Below are positions 26,190-35,254 of a DNA stretch of 64,000 nucleotides, piece by piece. Origin of the DNA: CAYRFF01 sp964436125 (GTDB lineage: Bacteria; Bacteroidota; Bacteroidia; Chitinophagales; Saprospiraceae). Within the stretch, counting starts at the first letter, position 1; the number at the start of each line of letters is the position of its first letter. A program made the position numbers and the translations under genes. Location of the stretch: the NCBI GenBank assembly GCA_964436125.1, contig CAYTBT010000010.1, positions 1 through 64,000 on the forward strand. Direction: 5' to 3'. Below the pieces are notes generated by a model that was not told where the DNA came from, ran no database searches, and worked only from the letters and a program-made list of their open reading frames with translations.

Positions 26190-26515
26190 AATTAAAATTG
26201 TTTTATTGATAAAATTATAGTCTATTACCTTAAAGGCATATAACTAGGGTATCCTCACTTCCATAGTTAGAATGCTTAAATTCATTGTAATTGGTCTTAC
26301 TGATTGTACTTTATTTTAAATGGGTCTTCTATTACCTTACAAAGGTAATAAAATTCACGTATTTCCTCTGTTTTCTTACACATTAAGTTTACTTTTCATC
26401 TTTAATATAACAATAATTATTCCACCATGTTCTTTTCACATACCACAGTTGTATAAAAAAAGTCCTGTTTTATATATCTTTTTCCTATCTTCCGCACTCA
26501 TAGAAAATAAATATT
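26190..26515. other. Divergent intergenic region upstream of the OmpA-family gene
   Basis: 326 bp of AT-rich DNA without a gene. It holds a 19-bp inverted repeat (26331-26349) and a direct repeat of the 12-mer TCTATTACCTTA (26221-26232 and 26328-26339). Confidence 0.5.
26331..26349. promoter_or_regulatory. Inverted repeat ATTACCTT-ACA-AAGGTAAT, candidate operator
   Basis: Perfect 8-bp arms with a 3-nt spacer. The right arm contains CAAAGGTA, which on the minus strand is an exact TACCTTTG -7 box facing the OmpA-family gene. A regulator bound here would therefore cover the promoter. A partial copy (ATTACCTT-A-AAGG) is at 26224-26236. Role is inferred. Confidence 0.35.
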
Positions 26516-26920
26516 ATGAAATCTCACATTGGACTTTGGGTAATTACATTGGGAATACTGGGCGCACTTTCCGTGATGATGGGCGCATTCGGTGCACACA
26601 TGCTGGGTGACAAGCTTTCAGAATCTTCGATTTCAACCTATGAAACTGCAGTATTCTATCAATTTATGCACGTCCTTGCCGGCTTTGTTGCATACCTATT
26701 ATATCTACGCACAGAACATAAATCTTATGCGCTTGCGTGCAAGTTCTTCGTCGTGGGTATTGTTTTATTTTCCGGTTCCTTATACTTATTATCCATGAAA
26801 GAGCTCCTGCACATCACAGACTTTACAAGGATCCTAGGGCCTATCACTCCTCTGGGGGGACTTTTCTTTATTGTCGGGTGGATATTTTTAACTATAGGAA
26901 TCATTAAATCAAAAGTATGA
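26516..26920 (+). CDS. DUF423 small membrane protein (YgdD-like)
   Basis: The 134-residue integral membrane protein has four hydrophobic helices and the DUF423 signature GALSVMMGAFGAHML near the N terminus. The function of this widely conserved family is unknown. Its stop overlaps the start of the M32 carboxypeptidase gene in ATGA, so the two are translationally coupled and co-transcribed. Confidence 0.9.
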   Translation: MKSHIGLWVITLGILGALSVMMGAFGAHMLGDKLSESSISTYETAVFYQFMHVLAGFVAYLLYLRTEHKSYALACKFFVVGIVLFSGSLYLLSMKELLHITDFTRILGPITPLGGLFFIVGWIFLTIGIIKSKV

Positions 26921-28392
26921 TGACAGAATATTCTGAATATATTTCACACATGAAAGAACTTGCAGCATTGAGTTCTAGTGCTGCTCTGCTTCAATGGGAT
27001 CAAGAAGTCTATATGCCCATTAAGGGTAGTCAATTCAGGGCCGAGCAGCTAGCCTTACTTTCAACTTTAATCCATAAATATGCTAGCAGTGATAAGCTCG
27101 GGCATTACTTGGAAAGCCACCTTGAGGATAGCAAACTTAATGAAGCGGCCAGAATTAATATTCGACGGAGTAAAGAAGACTATGATAAAGCTGTTAAAAT
27201 CCCTGCTAGCCTGGTTGAAGAAATCTCGCGCGCTCAATCCGAGGCCTTTCAAGCATGGATAAAAGCGAGGAAAGAAAATGACTTTAAAATTTTCAAGCCG
27301 TATCTCGCACAGATTATACAATTACAAAGGAAATATGCTGAAGCGCTAGGAACCAGCCCGGATCCGTATGAAACCTTGATGGATCTATACGACCCGGGCA
27401 TTAAATTAAATGCAGTTAATGAGACATTTGAAAAGCTTATTGACGGTATTCACAAGATACTTCAGGCAATGGATGGGAGATTTAAACAACATTTGCCGAA
27501 AGGCGATTTCCCATCGGATTTACAGAAAGAATTCGGAGAAAAGATTTGCAAAAGCTTAGGATTCGATTTTAAAGCAGGGCGACAAGATATCTCTGTACAT
27601 CCATTTACAATAGGCCTGCATCCCAGGGATGTCAGGATAACTACGCGTATCGATGAAAAATCACTGGCCTATATGTTATGGAGTACGATTCACGAGTGTG
27701 GACATGCCTTATATGAACAGGGGCTTCCTGCTGAGATGCACGGATTGCCACTTGCACAACCGGCTTCAATAAGTATTCATGAATCCCAGAGCAGGTTATA
27801 TGAAAATAATCTCGGAAGAAGTAAAGTATTTATTAATTACTGGTTCCCGGAAATGCAAGAAATTTTTCCGGATGCCCTTAATTCATACGATTCAGAGACT
27901 TATTTCAGGGCTATTAATAGGATTGAACCCAATCTCATAAGAACAGAAGCTGATGAACTGCATTATCATCTCCATATTTATATTCGCTTCCTTATCGAGC
28001 GGGATCTCATGCATGGGAAACTCGACGTTTCCGAAGTCAAAGAAAGGTGGAATGCACTGTACAAAGAGCATCTCGGAGTTACTGTGAGCGATGATGTCCA
28101 CGGTATATTGCAAGACGTTCACTGGTCGCATGGGAGTATCGGTTATTTCCCGACATATACACTAGGGAGCCTGTACGCAGCTCAATTTATGGAGGAAGCT
28201 TACGCTCAAATACCCAATCTCCACAATTCTCTAGAAAAAGGAAAGTACACTGGTTTACTTCAATGGCTGAGAGAGCACATACATAGTAAAGGACGTAGCT
28301 TATCTTCAGACCAGTTATGTCAAAAAATCTGTGGTAAATCCCTAGATGCGAGTGCTTTTATTTCATATTCTGAAAAGAAGTATCTACATTAG
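26917..28392 (+). CDS. M32 family metallocarboxypeptidase (Taq carboxypeptidase)
   Basis: A cytoplasmic zinc carboxypeptidase with broad specificity, removing C-terminal residues from peptides. The 491-residue length fits the family (about 500). The catalytic motif is H259-E260-C-G-H263, followed by the second M32 motif HESQSR at 288-293. An HPF segment at 228-230 precedes them. The start overlaps the DUF423 stop by 4 nt. Peptide recycling fits the presence of a peptide importer elsewhere in the window, but no direct link is shown. Confidence 0.93.
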   Translation: MMTEYSEYISHMKELAALSSSAALLQWDQEVYMPIKGSQFRAEQLALLSTLIHKYASSDKLGHYLESHLEDSKLNEAARINIRRSKEDYDKAVKIPASLVEEISRAQSEAFQAWIKARKENDFKIFKPYLAQIIQLQRKYAEALGTSPDPYETLMDLYDPGIKLNAVNETFEKLIDGIHKILQAMDGRFKQHLPKGDFPSDLQKEFGEKICKSLGFDFKAGRQDISVHPFTIGLHPRDVRITTRIDEKSLAYMLWSTIHECGHALYEQGLPAEMHGLPLAQPASISIHESQSRLYENNLGRSKVFINYWFPEMQEIFPDALNSYDSETYFRAINRIEPNLIRTEADELHYHLHIYIRFLIERDLMHGKLDVSEVKERWNALYKEHLGVTVSDDVHGILQDVHWSHGSIGYFPTYTLGSLYAAQFMEEAYAQIPNLHNSLEKGKYTGLLQWLREHIHSKGRSLSSDQLCQKICGKSLDASAFISYSEKKYLH

Positions 28393-28437
28393 CCCCCGTA
28401 TCGGGTATTATTTATTTAATATTCTAAAAAATATCGT

Positions 28438-28860
28438 ATGAAAAACTATTTATTATTAGGACTACTCTTCCTCTTCAGTACGCAGTTAATGGCTGTAAAA
28501 CCTGTTCACGCTCCGGCTTCTGAAAAAGGAAACATGAACAAAGTCGAAAGTCTTGCTATGCAGAAAAAGGTTACCGCAACGGATGGCGGTATCATTGATC
28601 GGCTCTTGAAAAAGAATAAGACAGTAAGGAAAATGGTCAACTGGGTAAAAACGAAATTACTCAAGAAGAATGCCATTGATCTTGATGATCCGGTGATGAA
28701 ATGGTTGTGGTACGCAATTATCCTTGCTATCGCTGCAACAGTACTGGGCATCGTTTTCTCATTCCTTCCGGGGATTTTATGGATAATTCCATCGCTCCTG
28801 GGACTGGCAGCGGGAATATGCTTTATTTATTGGCTTATCTTATTCCTAGATATGCAATAA
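28438..28860 (+). CDS. Hypothetical exported/membrane protein
   Basis: Not recognised. The 140-residue protein has a signal peptide (about 1-19, LMAVKP), a basic amphipathic middle (about 50-80) and two adjacent hydrophobic helices near the C terminus (about 87-136). Small Bacteroidota proteins of this layout are usually annotated only as hypothetical. It follows the carboxypeptidase by 45 nt and ends 20 nt before a good terminator, so it closes a three-gene transcription unit. Confidence 0.6.
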   Translation: MKNYLLLGLLFLFSTQLMAVKPVHAPASEKGNMNKVESLAMQKKVTATDGGIIDRLLKKNKTVRKMVNWVKTKLLKKNAIDLDDPVMKWLWYAIILAIAATVLGIVFSFLPGILWIIPSLLGLAAGICFIYWLILFLDMQ

Positions 28861-28880
28861 ATTATAAGAATTAACCAATC

Positions 28881-28919
28881 AATAAAAAAGGCGGAGTTTT
28901 CATCTTCGCCTTTTTTATT
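28881..28919 (+). terminator. Intrinsic terminator after the DUF423-M32-hypothetical unit
   Basis: A 13-bp perfect stem (AATAAAAAAGGCG and its complement, 28881-28893 and 28907-28919) with a 13-nt loop. The descending arm is T-rich, so it functions as an intrinsic terminator in the plus direction. Confidence 0.8.
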
Positions 28920-29246
28920 TTATAGATTGTTGTAGGAATATAGTTTCAACAGTGGGGCAAATCCGGTGTGTCTTGAATTGCGGCACAACTTATAGCACAA
29001 TTTCATTTACATTAAGTGCTGATCGCTTCCTATAAATTGCAAGTCATCTTCCTTGAAAAATTGTAAATAGAATATTGATAATGGACAAGGGATATGAGTG
29101 TAGATTAAGAAATATCACAGGGCAATAAATGGATACCGATCTCTGCAATAGAACAACTGCATAATAAGTTCATTCTGTGCGTATTCAGCAATCTTATTTC
29201 TCTATTTTATATCGTACAATTGCTCTGTGTAACAGATGCAAGAAGA
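28920..29246. other. Intergenic region, nothing recognised
   Basis: 327 bp between the terminator at 28881-28919 and the end of the minus-strand CPMC protein gene. No open frame longer than a few codons with sensible composition, no hairpin and no RNA gene were recognised. Confidence 0.4.
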
Positions 29247-29501
29247 TTAATCTCCTAGTTTTTCATAGCGTCCATTTCTTCTCCACCAGATTATACCGAT
29301 TGTGAAGATAAGAATGTATGGAATGGCAAGCATGTACAATATCCCCGTATTCAGGCCACGACCTTCGGATCCGCCATTAGCAAGATTGGAGCTGGCAGCC
29401 ATTTTACACATTGGACATTGAGCCAGTAGATCAATTGTTATCGTACTTATCAAGAGAAAGCCAAGTATTAATAGTGTATTTCTCCAAGTTCTTTTATTCA
29501 T
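29247..29501 (-). CDS. Small membrane protein with CPMC motif, linked to respiratory genes
   Basis: The 84-residue protein has an N-terminal membrane or signal helix (about 8-27), then the motif QCPMCKM, then a second helix (about 52-71) and a basic tail. Proteins with this CPMC-MAxxSNLxNGG pattern recur in Bacteroidota near cytochrome oxidase genes. The paired Cys plus Met would suit copper or thiol chemistry during oxidase assembly; this is inference. It is the last gene of the minus-strand respiratory stretch, 281 nt after the SCO-like protein. A TATATTTA (one mismatch from TAnnTTTG) lies 5 nt before its ATG. Confidence 0.65.
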   Translation of the reverse strand: MNKRTWRNTLLILGFLLISTITIDLLAQCPMCKMAASSNLANGGSEGRGLNTGILYMLAIPYILIFTIGIIWWRRNGRYEKLGD

Positions 29502-29782
29502 AAGCGTAAATATACTACTATTATCTGAAAAGAAGCATTTCAGGAGCGATATTCCGCATCCTGACCTAGCTATGACATAAACATAGCTCTAGCATTTCAA
29601 GTTCCGATGAATCAGTAATTTGCTTTATTCCGATTGCTTACTTATCAGGAATAAAAGTCATAAGCAAATGCAGGCTCTGAAGTAGATACACCGCAGTATA
29701 TTGTAAACCACATAAAATCCTAAAACTATACTCGGTATCAAGCGACGTAGCCATAGAAGAGAAAACTGAACTATTCTAGCTT

Positions 29783-30382
29783 TTATTTACCACTTTGATG
29801 TCGTTTCTTGTGTTGCTCAGGTAATAACACTGAAATGTGCTCAAGCAAGGTATTATAAATACCACCCCTTGTAAGATTATAATAACTTCGGACACGGGAA
29901 TGCCGATCGATGGTGGTAATAGATAAAGAACTTGATAAACTATCCGGGAAGAAAGACAGCACTTTCTGTGCATCGGTAAAAGCCAGGTGCATATCCGCAT
30001 TATACGCCAGCTCTGAAAAAACCTCTAAGCTCTGTTCATCAAAGGACGGAACATAAACAACAAGAAGTAAATCACTTCTATCTCTGAAGTGGAATAAAGC
30101 GTGATAAATCTTGCTGGTATCACTGATTATATCCTTTCCTGATCTGCCTTTTATAAGGAGAGTAAGTTTATCGTGTAACAGATCACTGACTGAATTGCTT
30201 AGAGAATCCGGCATCAGATATACAGGGAAGTCACTTATAGTATCCTTAGGTAGGAGTTCATCATACAGATTCTTCTTAAAGCTAATTCCAGAATTAACAT
30301 AAAAGAGTGAAATAAGAGGGAAAACACAGAGAACAAGTAATACCGCTGTAACTGTCAAATAACGTTTAGCTGATCGTGCCAC
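29783..30382 (-). CDS. Membrane-anchored protein, possibly a degenerate SCO-like thioredoxin fold
   Basis: The 199-residue protein has one N-terminal membrane helix (about 9-30) and an extracytoplasmic domain. The C-terminal part (VDR-like strand, then RVRSYYNLTRGGIYNTLLEHI) looks like the end of Bacteroidota SCO copper chaperones (RGYYDG followed by an amphipathic helix). The CxxxC copper site is absent and no Cys occurs after the membrane helix. Its position directly after the oxidase genes is where sco often lies. It may be a redox-dead relative that scaffolds oxidase assembly. The assignment is tentative. Confidence 0.45.
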   Translation of the reverse strand: MARSAKRYLTVTAVLLVLCVFPLISLFYVNSGISFKKNLYDELLPKDTISDFPVYLMPDSLSNSVSDLLHDKLTLLIKGRSGKDIISDTSKIYHALFHFRDRSDLLLVVYVPSFDEQSLEVFSELAYNADMHLAFTDAQKVLSFFPDSLSSSLSITTIDRHSRVRSYYNLTRGGIYNTLLEHISVLLPEQHKKRHQSGK

Positions 30383-30400
30383 TTTATTTATGTTTATGTA

Positions 30401-30431
30401 AAAAGGTGAACATATTCTGCGTTCACCTTTT
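30401..30431 (-). terminator. Hairpin closing the oxidase operon
   Basis: Perfect 11-bp stem AAAAGGTGAAC / GTTCACCTTTT with a 9-nt loop, 69-99 nt past the subunit IV stop and 18 nt before the next start codon. It can act as the operon terminator or as an attenuator for the SCO-like gene. Confidence 0.7.
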
Positions 30432-30499
30432 CCTCAATAAAATTTATCTCCTTGTAGTAAATGAGTTATCCATAACCCGTCACCATCTGTTCCGGCATA

Positions 30500-30937
30500 T
30501 TACTCGCTATGCGTGCTTCCATCTTCAGGGAGCTTAGCTGAATTGACAGACGTAGCTCCGGTCGGGAAATCACCGACATTTTCAATCTGATCCATCTCTG
30601 CTTTATCTCGTCTATTACCCCAAGTATCGCCGCCCCATAAAAATGCAATGATCAACCAGATAAGGAGACTTGTCGGAAGTAAGACACTCAAGACAAAGTC
30701 TTTCACCTCATACCTCATGTGCATAAACTCAGATATAATAAAATAGGCTTTGTATAAGGATAAAATAATTATTATCAATCCACCGAGATAAAAAGCCCAG
30801 GCATATTGTTCCAGCCCTTCAATAATATATCCATTGGCTAGTAAAGACATAAAAACCTCGGCCAATGTTACTACCCCCAGGATAATCAATCCTTGATAGG
30901 CTCTCTTTATTTTCTCTTCGTAAGTAAGACTGCTCAT
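30500..30937 (-). CDS. ctaF: Cytochrome c oxidase subunit IV (CtaF/COX4_pro type)
   Basis: The small accessory subunit of the haem-copper oxidase. The 145-residue protein has three membrane helices (about 17-37, 44-66 and 79-101). The diagnostic segment YKAYFIISEFMHMRYE lies between helices two and three. A hydrophilic tail of about 45 residues is longer than usual. It follows the second subunit III gene by 38 nt and precedes the operon terminator. Confidence 0.85.
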   Translation of the reverse strand: MSSLTYEEKIKRAYQGLIILGVVTLAEVFMSLLANGYIIEGLEQYAWAFYLGGLIIIILSLYKAYFIISEFMHMRYEVKDFVLSVLLPTSLLIWLIIAFLWGGDTWGNRRDKAEMDQIENVGDFPTGATSVNSAKLPEDGSTHSE

Positions 30938-30975
30938 AATATTTTTCTTCTATAATGTAAAGATAATGTACTTGA

Positions 30976-31818
30976 TTAAAGCAGGTAAAATGCTAGAAAA
31001 ACAAATACCCATACTAAGTCAACAAAATGCCAAAACAGCCCTACTTTTTCAACCATTGAATATCCGAGCTTGCTTCGTTCATACCGTCCATTGAGGACGT
31101 TTATCAACATAACTATCAATAAAGACACCCCAATTGTTACGTGAAAACCGTGAAAACCGGTGATAAAGAAGAATAGGGCACCAAATGCTCTCGGCCCAAA
31201 TGCCTGAACTTTAACTTCACCGTCTGATGTCTTGTATTTCAACGGATCCCACTCTCCATCCACTTTATGAATAAGATAAGTATCACCGGGCACAAATTTA
31301 TCGCCTGCTTTAATATCGTGCCCATCACCTTCCAGATATACACCGGATTCAGTATGAGCACCAAATGGATTTACCATAACCGTCACATTCTCGTGCTTTA
31401 TCAATCCTGTCCATTCCCATGCCTGGCATCCAAGGAAGGATAAACCACCTATAATCGTCATCAGCAGCCAAAATGCCGTACCAAGTCTATTTTTACGATG
31501 GCCCTCCTGTACTGCTCTCACCATCGTCACGGAACTGATAATCAATATAAAGGACATTATTGTCACAAAGATTAACGGGGAATCTTCTATTCCGAATGGA
31601 GCCGTTGAAAAAATAAAATCTGATACAGGCCAGGTTTCACTACTGAACCTGAGTGCTCCATACGCTGATAGAAACGCCGTAAATGTAAAGGCATCCGAAA
31701 GAAGGAAATACCACATCATGACCTTCCCCTGGCTATTAATATTAAATGGAGATTTCCCACCTTTCCAAGAATCCTTTTGTTGCTCTTCTTGAGGTATTGC
31801 TACTTCTGCTTCTGCCAT
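30976..31818 (-). CDS. ctaE: Cytochrome c oxidase subunit III with extracytoplasmic insertion
   Basis: Haem-copper oxidase subunit III of 280 residues. The N-terminal half carries the first helices, and the C-terminal half the classical FHGFHVTIGVSLL helix and final HFVDLVWVFVFLAFYLL. Between them, about residues 140-210, lies a soluble stretch (HESGV, DGHDIKAGDK, VDGEWDPL) that normal subunit III lacks; it probably faces the periplasm and could contact a cytochrome c or ACIII partner. It is one of two subunit III genes in the operon, 22 nt after the other. Confidence 0.9.
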   Translation of the reverse strand: MAEAEVAIPQEEQQKDSWKGGKSPFNINSQGKVMMWYFLLSDAFTFTAFLSAYGALRFSSETWPVSDFIFSTAPFGIEDSPLIFVTIMSFILIISSVTMVRAVQEGHRKNRLGTAFWLLMTIIGGLSFLGCQAWEWTGLIKHENVTVMVNPFGAHTESGVYLEGDGHDIKAGDKFVPGDTYLIHKVDGEWDPLKYKTSDGEVKVQAFGPRAFGALFFFITGFHGFHVTIGVSLLIVMLINVLNGRYERSKLGYSMVEKVGLFWHFVDLVWVFVFLAFYLL

Positions 31819-31840
31819 TGTTATTTCTTTAATTCTATTC

Positions 31841-32404
31841 TTAATTAATGATAAAAAACACCAATAAATAAACCCACAATATATCTACAAAATGCCAGTA
31901 TTGTAGAGTTAATTGAAAGCGTAATTTCCGCTTTGCCGTTACATAATACTTTAGGGCAAATGCATGAAATAATGCGATTATAAGCACCGTGATTCCACCC
32001 AATACATGAAAAACATGCACAGCTGATATTATATATACAAAACTCGCTGATGGGTTCCCATCAATCAATATACCTAATGAGCTTAATTTTAACCATCCTT
32101 CATACTGCAACACAACAAATGCCAGCCCTAGCAATACAGTTAAAACTAGTAATCCCCGGTATAATCCTATATTTCCTTTCTTAAAACTCTCGTATGATAT
32201 CTGTAAGGTAATGCTACTTAAGACAATCGCCGTGGTACTTAAATAAAATACTGAGGGTAATTGAAATTCTAGCCAGTTCCCAGCTGCCTGTCTCACGAGA
32301 TACGCACTTGTAAATGCCATAAATATCATCGTGATTGACGCAAAGCCAAGCCATAAGCCAAACTTTATAGGCTCTATCCGATATTTATTCATTGTCATAT
32401 CCAT
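31841..32404 (-). CDS. Cytochrome c oxidase subunit III, short paralogue
   Basis: The 187-residue five-helix subunit III form. It ends in YWHFVDILWVYLLVFFIIN, with the conserved HVFHVLGGITVLIIALFHA helix before it. Paired short and long subunit III genes are common in Bacteroidota aa3 operons. Its start overlaps the ctaB stop by 10 nt, so translation is probably coupled. Length is shorter than its neighbour because the insertion and two helices are missing. Confidence 0.88.
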   Translation of the reverse strand: MDMTMNKYRIEPIKFGLWLGFASITMIFMAFTSAYLVRQAAGNWLEFQLPSVFYLSTTAIVLSSITLQISYESFKKGNIGLYRGLLVLTVLLGLAFVVLQYEGWLKLSSLGILIDGNPSASFVYIISAVHVFHVLGGITVLIIALFHAFALKYYVTAKRKLRFQLTLQYWHFVDILWVYLLVFFIIN

Positions 32405-33327
32405 TGTCCTATCATTAAGATGCTTAATACGATGGGTAAATAAATAAACGAACCAATCATCAATTTCTTGGCTGTTTCATTACTTGGGTCTTTGTAAAAC
32501 TGAATTGCCTTATACAAGTACAATACTGAAGCCAGCACGACAAGACCTATCGTTATGTAGCCCATACCCGGTACCAAGTATAGCATTATCGCCGCAGGTA
32601 TGAGGACAGATGTGTATAAAATCGTATGTACACCCACCTCCTTTGTTTTCTTATTCCCGCGTGTAGGCAGTAGTTTAAAACCAGCCTTTGTATAATCCTT
32701 ATGTGCTATCCAGGCAATCGCCCAAAAGTGACCAAATTGCCAGAAAAATTGTATCGTAAATAGAATAATTGCAAGCGGTGTTATTACTCCTTCTACTGCA
32801 ACAACACCTATTACAACCGGCAATGCTCCAGGAAATGCACCTATATGTACCGCAAATGGCGTGACTCGCTTCAATGGAGTATATACAAATGCATACGATA
32901 CCAATGCCAAGGTTCCCAAAAAGGCCGTCAATGGATTCAACATCGCCAGTATTGCAATACCTATCAGACTGAATATCCCTGCCAGCAAAACAGCTGTATT
33001 CTGGCTCATTCTATCTGCCGGAAGCGGGCGTAATGCCGTCCTTTTCATCACGGCATCATACTTCTTTTCCAATACTTCATTCAATATTGCTGATGCGCCT
33101 GACACCATAAAACCACCTACGGCAAGTTCAATAAATTGTATCCATGTAAAAGTTGCTCCACCGATATGAGCTATTCCAGCCGCCATTACCGCAGACATAA
33201 CAACTAGTGAATTCAACCTGAATTTGACGAGTTGTGCCAAATCTTTAAGCCAACTAGTTTTTATCAGTTGATCCTCACCGTTTTCTATATGTACAGCTAT
33301 ATCCGCCTTGTGTTTATCCTTACTCAA
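32395..33327 (-). CDS. ctaB: Protohaem IX farnesyltransferase (haem O synthase)
   Basis: Adds a farnesyl chain to haem b on the way to haem a for the oxidase. The 310-residue UbiA-family membrane protein has about nine helices. The first Asp-rich motif is replaced by NEVLEKKYDAVMKRT-like sequence before RPLP, as in Bacteroidota CtaB. The second conserved region reads VYTPLKRVTPFAVHIGAFPGALP. It follows ctaD by 11 nt and overlaps the next gene by 10 nt. ctaA, the next haem A enzyme, is not in the window. Confidence 0.93.
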   Translation of the reverse strand: MSKDKHKADIAVHIENGEDQLIKTSWLKDLAQLVKFRLNSLVVMSAVMAAGIAHIGGATFTWIQFIELAVGGFMVSGASAILNEVLEKKYDAVMKRTALRPLPADRMSQNTAVLLAGIFSLIGIAILAMLNPLTAFLGTLALVSYAFVYTPLKRVTPFAVHIGAFPGALPVVIGVVAVEGVITPLAIILFTIQFFWQFGHFWAIAWIAHKDYTKAGFKLLPTRGNKKTKEVGVHTILYTSVLIPAAIMLYLVPGMGYITIGLVVLASVLYLYKAIQFYKDPSNETAKKLMIGSFIYLPIVLSILMIGQWI

Positions 33328-33338
33328 TGTTACTTAAT

Positions 33339-35201
33339 TTATCGTTTGCCGTCACTTTTCTCTCCTTCGGCCAGTGGCAATACCTGTGGCAAGAAATCCA
33401 CATCACTATTCGGATCTTTACTATAATCGTATGGCCAGCGAGACACTACCGGAAGCTTACCTGGCCAGTTTCCGTGTCCAGGCTGTATCGGTGTAGTCCA
33501 TTCAATTGAATTGGATTGCCATGGGTTTTTCACTTTCACTTTCTTACCATGCCAAATGCTGTAAAAGAAATTTACCAAAAAGATAAATTGCGCAGCAAAT
33601 ACTACTATCGCAGCTATTGTTATGAATGCATTTATATCATCAAAATGCCTGAAAGCCTGAAAATTATCAAAACTATAGTATCGTCGCGGTACTCCGGCTA
33701 TTCCTAAGTAGTGCATCGGCCAGAAAATTGCGTAAGCTCCTATCATCGTTATCCAGAAATGGATCTTACCTAGCGTCTCATTCATAAAACGGCCATACAT
33801 CTTTGGATACCAGAAATAGATTCCGGAGAACATCCCAAAGAAAGCCGCTACACCCATTACAAGGTGAAAGTGTGCAATAATAAAATATGTGTCGTGCATC
33901 TGAATATCTAAGGTCGAGTTCCCCATCATTATTCCTGTCAGTCCACCTGAGATAAACATCGAAACAAATCCTATCGAGTAGAGCATCGCGGTATTAAATC
34001 GTATCTTACCTCCATAGAGTGTAGCTATCCAGTTAAATGTCTTTATCGCTGATGGTACTGCAATTATCAAAGTAAAAACCGTAAATATTGAGGCAATAAA
34101 CGGGTTTATTCCTGAAACAAACATGTGGTGTGCCCACACTAAGAAGGATATAAATCCAATTGCACTTAAGGAGAATACCATAGCTTTATAGCCAAATATC
34201 GGCTTCCGCGCATTCACTGAAATAACCTCAGATACTATACCCATACCCGGTAATATTACAATATACACCTCAGGGTGTCCCAAGAACCAGAACAAGTGCT
34301 GGTATAAAATCGGTGAACCGCCCACGTGATCCAGTGGCTGGCCTCCTATATAAATATCGCTGAGGAAAAAGCTCGTATCGATAATTCTATCTGACATCAA
34401 CATAAAAAATCCTGATGCTAATACAGGAAAGGATAGCAGTCCTACACATGCCGTAATTAAAAATGCCCATACTGTTAAAGGTAATCGCCACATCGTCATA
34501 CCTTTCGTCCGCATATTCAATATTGTAGTAATATAATTTATTCCACCCAGAACAACCGAAGTAACAAATAATGTCAAGGCTATAAGCCATAATGTCATCC
34601 CTGTCCCCGATCCACTAGAGGCTTGTGGTAGTGCAGATAAAGGTGGATAGGCAACCCAACCACCGGCAAATGGACCTGTACTGACAAATAAAGAGAGTAA
34701 TAATACTATACTAGCAGCAAAGAAAAACCAATAGGACAACATATTCATAAATGGTGATGCCATATCACGCGCTCCCACCTGAAGGGGAATCAACAAATTA
34801 CTGAATGTCCCACTCAAGCCACCAGTTAAGACAAAGAAGATAAGGATTGTCCCGTGCATCGTTACTAGTGCGTAATAAAATTCCGGTGCAAGTGTTCCGA
34901 ATCCTTCCTCGTTGATGACAATCCATTTCCCAAACAAGGGCTTAAGCCAAGCCATACTGTCCTCCGGAAAACCGAGCTGCAATCTAAAGACTACAGAGAA
35001 AAATGCTCCGATCAGCGCTAGTATCATCGCTGTGATCAAGAATTGCTTCGAGATCATCTTGTGATCTGTACTGAATATATAATGTGAGAAAAAATTGGAT
35101 TGATACTTATCACCATGTTCATGGTCATGAAAATGATCATCGTATCCATATTTCTCTAAAATCTCGTCGGTATTATATGTCTGAATTACTTCTGTTGCCA
35201 T
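33339..35201 (-). CDS. ctaD: Cytochrome c oxidase subunit I
   Basis: The catalytic haem-copper subunit that reduces O2 and pumps protons. The 620-residue protein has about 12 core helices plus extensions. The WFLGHPEVYIVILPG motif holds a CuB histidine, the cross-linked Tyr and the D-channel Glu, placing it in the A1 class. HMFVSGINPF supplies the neighbouring histidines position, and TYFIIAHFHLVMG the haem ligands. It lies 53 nt after ctaC. A single one-mismatch copy of the TTTGCGNAAGC word is at 33727. Confidence 0.95.
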   Translation of the reverse strand: MATEVIQTYNTDEILEKYGYDDHFHDHEHGDKYQSNFFSHYIFSTDHKMISKQFLITAMILALIGAFFSVVFRLQLGFPEDSMAWLKPLFGKWIVINEEGFGTLAPEFYYALVTMHGTILIFFVLTGGLSGTFSNLLIPLQVGARDMASPFMNMLSYWFFFAASIVLLLSLFVSTGPFAGGWVAYPPLSALPQASSGSGTGMTLWLIALTLFVTSVVLGGINYITTILNMRTKGMTMWRLPLTVWAFLITACVGLLSFPVLASGFFMLMSDRIIDTSFFLSDIYIGGQPLDHVGGSPILYQHLFWFLGHPEVYIVILPGMGIVSEVISVNARKPIFGYKAMVFSLSAIGFISFLVWAHHMFVSGINPFIASIFTVFTLIIAVPSAIKTFNWIATLYGGKIRFNTAMLYSIGFVSMFISGGLTGIMMGNSTLDIQMHDTYFIIAHFHLVMGVAAFFGMFSGIYFWYPKMYGRFMNETLGKIHFWITMIGAYAIFWPMHYLGIAGVPRRYYSFDNFQAFRHFDDINAFITIAAIVVFAAQFIFLVNFFYSIWHGKKVKVKNPWQSNSIEWTTPIQPGHGNWPGKLPVVSRWPYDYSKDPNSDVDFLPQVLPLAEGEKSDGKR

Positions 35202-35254
35202 TGTTTTAATTATTTGACATTATATATAAGTCCTATTTTACTTCCACGTCACTA

